A stretch of DNA of 33,323 bases, from NCBI GenBank assembly GCA_006226685.1, contig SBGG01000057.1, forward strand, positions 1-33,323, read 5' to 3'. A model generated the notes under the pieces. That model saw only the letters and a program-made list of their open reading frames with translations. It was not told where the DNA came from and ran no database searches. Shown piece by piece: positions 8,755 to 15,522 of the stretch; the stretch's first letter is position 1; each line of letters opens with the position of its first letter. This DNA comes from Sphingomonadales bacterium. Lineage in GTDB: Bacteria > Pseudomonadota > Alphaproteobacteria > Sphingomonadales > Sphingomonadaceae. A program made the translations under genes and the position numbers.

Positions 8755-10139
8755 GCGGGACGCTCACTCCCAAGGTGCTGGTCGTCGGCGGTGGGCCGGG
8801 CGGCTATGTCGCGGCGATCCGGGCGGGGCAGCTTGGTCTCGATACCGTGCTGGTGGAGGCGGACCGGCTCGGCGGCACCTGCCTCATTCGCGGCTGCATT
8901 CCGTCCAAGGCGCTGATCCATGCGGCAAGCCTGTTCGCCGAGGTTCGCGAGGCCGCCACGGAGAAGGGGCGCTTCGGCATTCATCTCGACACGGCGCCCC
9001 GGCTGGATTTCCCTGAAACGCGCGGCTGGAAAGACGGTATCGTCGACCAGCTCAGCGGCGGCGTCGCGGGCCTGTTGCGCAAGGCGAAGGTCCGGGTAGT
9101 GCACGGCTGGGCGCGTTTTTCGGACGCGAAAAGCTGTTTGGTCGAGACGGCGGAAGGCGTCGTGACGGTCCATGCCGAGCATGTGATTCTCGCCACCGGG
9201 TCGCGTCCGGTGGAACTGCCTTTCCTGCCCTTTGGCGATCGGGTTCTTTCCTCGACCGAGGCGCTGTCGCTCGACGCGGTGCCGGATCGGCTGGTCGTGG
9301 TCGGTGCCGGTTATATCGGGCTGGAACTGGGCACGGCCTTCGCGAAAATGGGCGCGAAAGTCAGTATCGTGGAGGCGCAGCCGCATATCCTGCCGCTTTA
9401 TGACCGCACGCTGACCGCGCCGGTCACGCGCTGGCTCGAAAAAGCGGGAGTCGATGTCCATCTGGGCGCGAAGGCGCTGGGCATGGTCGATGACGGGTTG
9501 CGTATCGCCACGGTCGATGGCGATGAAATCGTCCTGCCGGCCGACAAGGTGCTGGTGACGGTGGGGCGGGCGCCGCTGACCGAAGGCTGGGGGCTGGAGG
9601 AAATGGCGCTGGCGATGGACGGGCGTTTCGTCAAGGTCGACGATCGTTGCGCCACTTCCACCACCAATGTCTGGGCGATCGGCGATCTGGTGGGGGAGCC
9701 CATGCTGGCGCACAAGGCTTCCGCACAGGGAGAGATGGTCGCGGAGATCATCGCGGGCAAAAGCAGGCGGTTCGATCCGGTGGCGATCCCGGCCGTCTGC
9801 TTTACCGAACCCGAAATCGTCTCGGTCGGAATCGATGTCGCCGATGAGCGGCATAGTGTCGGCCAGTTCCCGTTTCAGGCCAATGGCCGGGCGCTCTCCA
9901 TGGATGCCGGTCATGACGGAGGTTTTGTTCGTACCATTGCCGAAGAGACCACGGGTCGCATCGTTGGAATTCAGGCCGTCGGGCAGCATATTTCGGAGCT
10001 GTCGGGCGAATTCGCCGTGCTCATCGAAATGGGGGCGACGCTGGATGATGTCGCCGCGATCATTCATGCGCACCCGACGCTGAGTGAGGCAGCCCATGAA
10101 AGCGGCCTGAAGGCGCTGGGGCACGCCCTGCATATCTGA
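8751..10139 (+). CDS. lpdV: Dihydrolipoyl dehydrogenase, E3 of the branched-chain complex
   Basis: This 462-residue class I flavin disulfide reductase has the FAD GxGxxG-type motif at VVGGGPGGYVAAIRAGQLG (11-29). The redox-active pair is Cys44/Cys49 in GGTCLIRGCIPSK, the NAD-binding glycines are in VVVGAGYIGLELG, and the second FAD motif is TNVWAIGDL. The catalytic HPTLSE has His441 and Glu446. It reoxidises dihydrolipoyl-E2 with NAD+. Its place as last gene of the operon, overlapping E2 by 4 bp, marks it as the dedicated (Val-type) E3 rather than the housekeeping one. The residues between the cysteines are LIRG, where many E3s have LNVG or LNIG. Confidence 0.94.
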   Translation: MSGTLTPKVLVVGGGPGGYVAAIRAGQLGLDTVLVEADRLGGTCLIRGCIPSKALIHAASLFAEVREAATEKGRFGIHLDTAPRLDFPETRGWKDGIVDQLSGGVAGLLRKAKVRVVHGWARFSDAKSCLVETAEGVVTVHAEHVILATGSRPVELPFLPFGDRVLSSTEALSLDAVPDRLVVVGAGYIGLELGTAFAKMGAKVSIVEAQPHILPLYDRTLTAPVTRWLEKAGVDVHLGAKALGMVDDGLRIATVDGDEIVLPADKVLVTVGRAPLTEGWGLEEMALAMDGRFVKVDDRCATSTTNVWAIGDLVGEPMLAHKASAQGEMVAEIIAGKSRRFDPVAIPAVCFTEPEIVSVGIDVADERHSVGQFPFQANGRALSMDAGHDGGFVRTIAEETTGRIVGIQAVGQHISELSGEFAVLIEMGATLDDVAAIIHAHPTLSEAAHESGLKALGHALHI

Positions 10140-10517
10140 TGCCCGGTTTGTGATCCTGCTCCCTTCCGGCGGCGTGCGTGACTGTCCGCCGGGTTGGTGC
10201 ACGCCGATGCGTGCTCATGGTATCGCCGGTCGGTGGGGGTGGACCCGTACATGCCGGGTGTAAGACGGACGCAGCCCGATGGGCCGAGATCTGACACCCG
10301 ATCCCTGATCTTCGCGCCACCGCAATGACATGATGCGTGCGGCGGCATTGTCTCCGTCTTTCCATAGCGATCGATTTTTTTCGCGGGCGAACTGGGGAGG
10401 GGCGCGGACCGTGCCGTCTGTCCTGACGACATGTCTCTTCGTTCCTTCTTCATCAAACTGACATCGGATTGCTATCCAACTGTAACGCAGTGGTGGCAGG
10501 GCGCGTGCTGAACCGTC
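10140..10517 (+). other. 378-bp non-coding region with several inverted repeats; possible structured RNA
   Basis: No open frame here looks like a gene. The first 160 bp are crowded with perfect inverted repeats: CCGGCGG/CCGCCGG (10166-10172, 10186-10192), GCACGC/GCGTGC (10199-10204, 10209-10214), and CGGGTGT/ACACCCG (10255-10261, 10294-10300) enclosing GCCC/GGGC (10274-10277, 10281-10284). GGCGTGC (10171-10177) can pair instead with GCACGCC (10199-10205), which would break the first two hairpins. A T7 run lies at 10375-10381. The second half should hold the promoter of the downstream operon, but I cannot place one. It could be a 3' regulatory or terminator region of the bkd operon, a leader, or a small RNA. 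Confidence 0.35.
10166..10192 (+). terminator. Possible terminator hairpin after lpdV
   Basis: A 7-bp perfect GC stem (CCGGCGG with CCGCCGG) around a 13-nt loop starts 27 bp after the lpdV stop. No T-run follows, so it is at best a weak intrinsic terminator. Confidence 0.3.
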
Positions 10518-11333
10518 ATGACCACGCAGCAACCCTCCGTTTCGATCAGCATGCCCGGTAGCAGGGGGCACGCGTCTTGCCCTGCCGGGGCGTCCGCCTG
10601 CGGGCGACGGCTGATCCTGTCGATCCACGATGTCAGCCCCAAATTCGTCGATGAGGTGGATCGGCTGTTGCATCTGGCTGCGCCCATTGTCGGCGCGCGA
10701 TCCTGCGCGATGCTGGTCGTCCCTGATCATTGGGGGGAAGCGCCGTTGGTGCCCGGCAGTGCCTTTGCCCGGCATTTGCGCCGATGGGCCGATGAGGGTG
10801 TCGAAATGATCCTGCACGGCTGGTCGCATCGGGACGACAGCCGCCATGATGGCGCGGCCGACCGCTGGCGCGCGCGCATGATGACGGCCGGGGAGGGCGA
10901 ATTTCTGGGCCTCGGGCGCGAGGAAGCGAAGCGGCGGCTGGACATGGGGCGCACGCTGCTGGAACAGCTTCTGGGCAGGCCGGTCACCGGCTTCGTCGCA
11001 CCGGCCTGGCTTTATGGCGAGGGTGCGCGCGCGGCACTTGCCGACAGCGGTTTCGAAATGGCCGAAGACCATATGCGTGTCTGGAACCCGGTGACCGGCC
11101 GGGTGATGGGGCGCGGGCCGGTCATCAGCTGGGCCAGTCGGTCGCGGGCGCGCATCGCCTCATCATTGCTCTTCGCGCGCATCGCGCCCGTGCTGCTGGC
11201 GCGGCAGCAACTGGTGCGGATTGCGCTGCATCCCGGCGATGTGCATGTGCCCGCGCTGGTGCGGTCGATCGAACGGACGCTGCGCCATTTCGCGAAAGAC
11301 AGGGAGGTGGTGCGTTATGCTGACCTCCATTGA
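10518..11333 (+). CDS. DUF2334 / NodB-like polysaccharide deacetylase family protein
   Basis: The 271-residue protein resembles DUF2334 enzymes of the NodB-like carbohydrate esterase superfamily. The strand-1 motif RRLILSIHDVSP gives His37-Asp38, HGWSH gives His100 and His104 for a metal site, and GFVAPAWL and ALHPGD are the later family motifs. By family it would remove N-acetyl or related groups from a glycan; the substrate is unknown. No signal peptide is visible, so it is predicted cytoplasmic. The first ~30 residues are low in homology and the ATG at 10518 has no strong ribosome-binding site. An ATG at 10551 is an alternative. It overlaps the next gene by 17 bp and opens the five-gene glycan operon. 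Confidence 0.8.
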   Translation: MTTQQPSVSISMPGSRGHASCPAGASACGRRLILSIHDVSPKFVDEVDRLLHLAAPIVGARSCAMLVVPDHWGEAPLVPGSAFARHLRRWADEGVEMILHGWSHRDDSRHDGAADRWRARMMTAGEGEFLGLGREEAKRRLDMGRTLLEQLLGRPVTGFVAPAWLYGEGARAALADSGFEMAEDHMRVWNPVTGRVMGRGPVISWASRSRARIASSLLFARIAPVLLARQQLVRIALHPGDVHVPALVRSIERTLRHFAKDREVVRYADLH

Positions 11334-12567
11334 TGACGGGCCGGTCCTCGACCGGACCCGCATCGCGGGCGCGCGGGAAGAAAACGGGCCGGTCGTGCTG
11401 ACCTTCCTGCACAGTTTCGAGCCCGGCGGGGTCGAACGGATCGCATTGCGCCTCGTCGAGCGCTGGCAGGCGGCGGGGGCGGCCGCGCCGCTGTTCCTGG
11501 GGCGGCGCGATGGCGCGATGGCGACGCAGTTCGACGGGCGGGTGATGATCGAGCGGGCGCCCGCGACATGGCAGCCCATCCGTCATTATGAGACAATGTG
11601 GATGATCGTGCAGCTCGCCCGGCGAATTCGCCGGGATCGGCCGAATCTGCTGTTCGCGGCAGGAAACAGCTATGCGGTGGTCGCGGTGGCGATGAAGCTG
11701 GTGCTGGGCCGCCTGTGTCCGCCGGTTGTGCTTAAGATCAGCAATGATCTGGTCCGCCCGGATATGGGGTGGGTGGGGCAGACCCTGTACCGCCTGTGGC
11801 TGCGTGTGCAGGGGCGGCATATCGACCATTTCATCGCGATGACCGGGCCGCTGGCGGATCAGATCGAACGGGAAATGGCGGTGCCGTCGGGGCGGATAGA
11901 GATCATCGCCAATCCTTCGCTGGACGAAGCGCCATCCGTGCCGGTGACAGAGAGCGGGCAGGGGAAGAAGCAGGGCCGGTCCTTCTGCGCGGTGGGCAGG
12001 CTGACGGCGCAGAAAAATCTGCCGATGATGCTGCGCGCCTTTGCTCTCGGGCGAAAGGAAGGGGACAGCCTCACCTTCTATGGTGACGGGCCGTTGCGCA
12101 CGCGGCTGATGCGGCAGGCGCGACGGCTTGGTATCGCCGACAGGGTGAATTTTGCCGGGCATCTGCCCGATGTGAGGCAGGCGCTCGCCGGGCATGACGC
12201 GTTGCTTCTCTCCAGCCATTATGAAGGCATGCCCTCGGTGGTGATCGAGGCGCTGGAGGCGGGGCTGCATGTCATCGCCACCGATTGCTGCTGCTCGATG
12301 CCCCGGTTGTTGGAAGATGGCGCGCTCGGCACGGTCGTGCCCGCCGGAGATGAGCAGGCATTCGCCCGGGCCGTTCGCGCCGCGCCGCTGGGGCAGCGTG
12401 ATCCCGCCCGCGCGCGCGCCGTCGCCGACCGGCACCGGATTGACCGGGTCGCCCCGCTCTATCGCAGGCTGTTCGCCCGGCTGCATTCCGATCCTGTCGG
12501 TGTCGGGCAGGGTTTGCTGCCTGTTCCCGCCATCCTGTCGCCCCGGAAGATGGAGGCAATATCGTGA
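11317..12567 (+). CDS. GT4-family glycosyltransferase (first of two)
   Basis: This 416-residue protein has the GT-B fold. The N-terminal domain contains the glycine motif FEPGGVERIALRLV (34-47). The C-terminal nucleotide-sugar domain has AVGRLTAQKNLPMML (225-239), FYGDGPLR, and an E-x7-E motif at Glu303-Glu311 in EGMPSVVIEALEAG. The family uses NDP-sugars with retention of configuration to extend glycans or glycolipids on the cytoplasmic side. I chose the ATG at 11317 because AGGGAGG lies about 9 nt upstream and the protein then starts near the domain. The longer frame from 11221 lies inside the deacetylase gene. It overlaps the deacetylase by 17 bp and the membrane-protein gene by 4 bp. Confidence 0.85.
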   Translation: MLTSIDDGPVLDRTRIAGAREENGPVVLTFLHSFEPGGVERIALRLVERWQAAGAAAPLFLGRRDGAMATQFDGRVMIERAPATWQPIRHYETMWMIVQLARRIRRDRPNLLFAAGNSYAVVAVAMKLVLGRLCPPVVLKISNDLVRPDMGWVGQTLYRLWLRVQGRHIDHFIAMTGPLADQIEREMAVPSGRIEIIANPSLDEAPSVPVTESGQGKKQGRSFCAVGRLTAQKNLPMMLRAFALGRKEGDSLTFYGDGPLRTRLMRQARRLGIADRVNFAGHLPDVRQALAGHDALLLSSHYEGMPSVVIEALEAGLHVIATDCCCSMPRLLEDGALGTVVPAGDEQAFARAVRAAPLGQRDPARARAVADRHRIDRVAPLYRRLFARLHSDPVGVGQGLLPVPAILSPRKMEAIS

Positions 12568-13517
12568 CAAGCGAAACCACTGCCCTTGCGCGGGAACCGG
12601 TTCTGCCGACCCTGCCCGATCTTGTCGAGGCGATCCCGGCCGAACAGGCGCTGCGTAGCGCCTGGCACAACTGGACCTTCTGGTTCGGGCCGCTGGTGTC
12701 GCTGGCGATTCTCGCGGCGACGTTGATCGCGATCGGTCATTTCGATACCGAGCCGGTGCTGGCAATGCTGCCGTCCAGCCCGCTTTTCTGGGCCCTGTTC
12801 CTCTTTTCCTACATGCTCACCCCGCTCAGCGAATTCGCCATCTTCAGGCGGCTTTGGGCGCTGCCGGTCGAGGGGATCGCGGCGCTTATGCGCAAGCGGG
12901 TCAGTAACGAACTGCTGCTCGGCTATCTGGGCGAGGTGTATTTCTACAGCTGGGCGCGTCAGCACGGGTCGGTGACCAATGCCCCCTTCGGTGCGATCAA
13001 GGATGTGGCGATCCTGTCCGCGCTGGCGGGCAATATCGTCACGCTGTTCCTGATCGTACCCGCGCTGCCGCTGCTGATGCAGCATGACGGCGTGATGGAC
13101 ATGCGGCTGATGATCTGGTCGATTGTGATCGTCGGCGGCACCTCCGCGCTGGCTCTGTTGTTCCGCAAGCGGCTGTTCAGCCTGCCCGCGAGCGAACGGC
13201 GCTTTGTTCTGCGGGTGCATTTTGCGCGCATCATCGGCGGGCTCGGGCTCAGCGCGCTGCTCTGGCATCTGGTGCTGCCGGATGTTCCGGTGAGCTGGTG
13301 GTTCTTGCTGGTCACGCTGCGCCAGCTCTTGTCGCGCCTGCCGCTGCTGCCGAATAAGGATGTGGTGTTCGCGGGCCTTGCGGTGCTGCTGATCGGTCCG
13401 CATGTTGCCATTTCTTCGCTAATGGCGCTGATGGCCGGGCTGATCCTCGCGCTCCACCTGCTGTCCGGGGTGGTCTTCGGGTGCAGCGACCTGCTGCGCC
13501 GCATGAGGACGGCATGA
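12564..13517 (+). CDS. Polytopic membrane protein of unknown family
   Basis: This is a 317-residue hydrophobic protein that I do not recognise. Likely membrane segments are at about residues 40-60, 72-94, 148-172, 182-200, 222-240 and 245-262, with two more in 267-306, so seven or eight helices. A conserved-looking cytoplasmic or interfacial stretch (RKRVSNELLLGYLGEVYFYSW, about 110-130) lies between helices 2 and 3. The start is GTG at 12564, overlapping the glycosyltransferase stop (GTGA) with GGAGG 8 nt upstream. Its end overlaps the DUF2141 gene by ATGA. Its position between two glycosyltransferases suggests a lipid-linked transferase, flippase or scaffold role, but no sequence motif supports a specific one. 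Confidence 0.75.
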   Translation: MTSETTALAREPVLPTLPDLVEAIPAEQALRSAWHNWTFWFGPLVSLAILAATLIAIGHFDTEPVLAMLPSSPLFWALFLFSYMLTPLSEFAIFRRLWALPVEGIAALMRKRVSNELLLGYLGEVYFYSWARQHGSVTNAPFGAIKDVAILSALAGNIVTLFLIVPALPLLMQHDGVMDMRLMIWSIVIVGGTSALALLFRKRLFSLPASERRFVLRVHFARIIGGLGLSALLWHLVLPDVPVSWWFLLVTLRQLLSRLPLLPNKDVVFAGLAVLLIGPHVAISSLMALMAGLILALHLLSGVVFGCSDLLRRMRTA

Positions 13518-14065
13518 TGAGAGGCGCTCTCTTCCCCGTGGCGATCGCGGTGCTGGGCGCGGGAGCGGAATCCGCCGCAGAAACGCCGGTACTGCGCTCG
13601 ACGCCCGATCTGGGGCAGGCGGAGGGGCGATGCCGCGTCAATGAACCCGGCCCGGCGCTGATCGTGACCGCCGACGGGCTGAAGGATCGTCAGGGCGTTC
13701 TGAAGCTGGAAGTCTACCCCGCCAACGATCATGATTTTCTTGAGGATGACAACAAGCTCATCATGGCGGGAAAGACCTTCCGCCGGGTGGTGATGCCGGT
13801 TCCGGCCGCCGGACCGGTCCGGCTGTGCGTGCGGGTGCCCGCGCCGGGATCCTATGCGGTATCGTTGCTGCATGATCGCAATGCCAACCGGAAGTTCGAT
13901 CTGTCAAAGGATGGGATCGGTTTCACCGGCAACCCGAAACTCGGCATGTCCAAGCCGAAGGCGCGCGATGCCAGTGTGAATGCGGGTGGCGGCCTGACCG
14001 GCAGCACCATCATCCTCAACTATCGCACGGGCCTGTTTTCCTTTGGCCCGTTGAAGAAACGATAG
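13514..14065 (+). CDS. Secreted DUF2141 domain protein
   Basis: The 183-residue product begins with a likely signal peptide (MMRGALFPVAIAVLGAGAES, cleavage around residue 22). It continues as a DUF2141 domain at about 45-175. The hallmark block LLHDRNANRKFDLSKDGIGF resembles the Asp/Asn-rich turn of the family. The domain is predicted to be a periplasmic or surface beta-sandwich of unknown function. I chose the ATG at 13514, which overlaps the previous stop (ATGA). The upstream frame from 13481 lies inside the membrane-protein gene. It is followed after 10 bp by the second glycosyltransferase, so it belongs to the same operon. Confidence 0.82.
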   Translation: MMRGALFPVAIAVLGAGAESAAETPVLRSTPDLGQAEGRCRVNEPGPALIVTADGLKDRQGVLKLEVYPANDHDFLEDDNKLIMAGKTFRRVVMPVPAAGPVRLCVRVPAPGSYAVSLLHDRNANRKFDLSKDGIGFTGNPKLGMSKPKARDASVNAGGGLTGSTIILNYRTGLFSFGPLKKR

Positions 14066-14075
14066 GAGACCGGCC

Positions 14076-15251
14076 ATGCGTATCGTGGATGTCTGCGCTT
14101 TCTACAGCCCGTCCGGCGGCGGCGTGAAGACTTATGTCGATCGCAAGCTGCGCGCGGCAGAGGCGGCGGGGCATGAGATGATCATACTCGCCCCGGCGGG
14201 CGAAGAACGGATCGAACGGGTCGGGGAGCGGGCGCGTATCCATTATGTGCCGGGCCGTCGTTTTCCACTCGATCCGCGCTATCACATGTTCACCGACGAA
14301 GACGGCATGCATTGCGCGCTCGACCGGATCCGGCCGGACATTGTCGAAATGTCCTCGCCCTGGCAGAGCGCGTCCATGCTTGCGCGCTGGCGGGCGTCGG
14401 TGCCGCGGGTGATGGTGATGCACGCCGATCCGCTGTCGGCCTATGCCTATCGCTGGTTCGGGCCGATTGCGCCGCGTGAGGTGATCGATGCCGGTTTCGG
14501 CTGGTACTGGCGCCATTTGCGGCGGCTCGACAATCATTATGAGCAGATCGTTGTCGCCAACCGGGGGCTGGCGGAACGGCTGCGCGCGGGCGGGCTGCGT
14601 CATGTGGTGCTCAACCCGATGGGGGTGGCGAGCGGTGTGTTTTCGCCGGACCTGCGATCGGACGAACTGCGCGCGCAGATGTTGCGCTTGTGCAATCTGG
14701 GCGAGGAGGCGACGCTGTTCGTTGCGGCGGGGCGGCTGGCGCCGGAAAAACGGTTACCGATGCTGATCGAGGCGGTCACGAGGGCGGGCTATCGCCGTCC
14801 GGTGGGCCTGCTGCTGCTCGGCGAAGGGCGGGCGCAGGCCGAGGTTGAGCGTGCCATTGGCGGCAATCCGCATATCCGCCTGCTGCCGCCGATCCGTGAT
14901 CGCGCCCTGTTCGCCCGCTGGCTGGCAAGCGCGGATGCGTTGCTGCACGGGTGCGAGGCGGAAACCTTCGGCATGGTCGCGGTCGAGGCGCGGGCGAGCG
15001 GCCTGCCGCTGATCGTGCCCGATAGCGGCGGTGCGCCCGATCAGCTGTTGCCCGGTGCAGGCCATGCCTGGCGTGCCGCCGACCGGGCATCGCTCCACCG
15101 CGCGATCGCGCGGTTCCTGACCGGTGATCGTATCGCCCAGCGCACCGCCGCGCGGGCGGCGGCGGCCACGGTCCGCCATATGGAGGATCATTTCGATACG
15201 CTTTTCGGCGATTATGCACGGCTATTGGGGGAGGCGCGCAATGCAGCCTGA
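14076..15251 (+). CDS. GT4-family glycosyltransferase (second of two)
   Basis: This 391-residue GT-B enzyme has an N-terminal acceptor domain starting MRIVDVCAFYSPSGGGVKTY, with the usual GGG-K/T loop. The donor domain contains AAGRLAPEKRLPMLIEAV (217-234) and the E-x7-E motif Glu296-Glu304 in CEAETFGMVAVEA. AGGAG is 7 nt before the ATG. It is the last clear gene of the five-gene operon. It is not a close copy of the first glycosyltransferase: the glycine loop and donor motifs differ, so the two probably add different sugars or act on different acceptors. Confidence 0.87.
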   Translation: MRIVDVCAFYSPSGGGVKTYVDRKLRAAEAAGHEMIILAPAGEERIERVGERARIHYVPGRRFPLDPRYHMFTDEDGMHCALDRIRPDIVEMSSPWQSASMLARWRASVPRVMVMHADPLSAYAYRWFGPIAPREVIDAGFGWYWRHLRRLDNHYEQIVVANRGLAERLRAGGLRHVVLNPMGVASGVFSPDLRSDELRAQMLRLCNLGEEATLFVAAGRLAPEKRLPMLIEAVTRAGYRRPVGLLLLGEGRAQAEVERAIGGNPHIRLLPPIRDRALFARWLASADALLHGCEAETFGMVAVEARASGLPLIVPDSGGAPDQLLPGAGHAWRAADRASLHRAIARFLTGDRIAQRTAARAAAATVRHMEDHFDTLFGDYARLLGEARNAA

Positions 15252-15522
15252 ACGGCATAACTGCGGGTTGCGGGTTGTTCGTCATGACCCGGACAGGGCG
15301 ACACCCGACCATGGCCTGCGATGCGGAGGCGATGCCGGAGCGATCTGGCTGCTGCTGATGCGTTTCATCGGCTGGCAGATGGCGGGGCGGCGGACGGCGC
15401 GGCGATCCGTGTCTCAGGCTCTGGAAGTTGACAATGGCTCGGGAAGCACTGCCGGTTCGGCCTGCGGAAAGTCGATCCAGAATGTGGTGCCGATGCCGAC
15501 TTCGCTTTCAAAGCCGATCTGA
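15241..15522 (+). CDS. Small ORF of uncertain reality, overlapping the end of the glycosyltransferase gene
   Basis: An ATG 11 bp before the end of the second glycosyltransferase gene has GGGGGAGG 6 nt upstream and opens a 93-residue frame. The first ~57 codons lie outside any other gene and have a mildly GC-rich third position. The last third runs antisense into the 3' end of the hybrid kinase gene. I recognise no domain; a short hydrophobic stretch (IWLLLMRFIGW) is the only feature. It could be a real coupled small protein, a remnant, or chance. Confidence 0.2.
   Translation: MQPERHNCGLRVVRHDPDRATPDHGLRCGGDAGAIWLLLMRFIGWQMAGRRTARRSVSQALEVDNGSGSTAGSACGKSIQNVVPMPTSLSKPI

Noticed and set aside
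8694..10202. 502-residue open frame antisense to lpdV
   Set aside because: Shadow of a GC-rich gene. Its His/Arg/Pro-rich composition and lack of any family motif contrast with the intact E3 motifs on the other strand.
10140..10517. tRNA or known riboswitch in the non-coding region
   Set aside because: No T-loop consensus, no acceptor pairing, and no conserved core of a riboswitch family that I can recognise.
11125..12765. 546-residue open frame antisense to the first glycosyltransferase gene
   Set aside because: It spans parts of three coupled genes on the plus strand, has low-complexity Pro/Arg/His composition and no motif.
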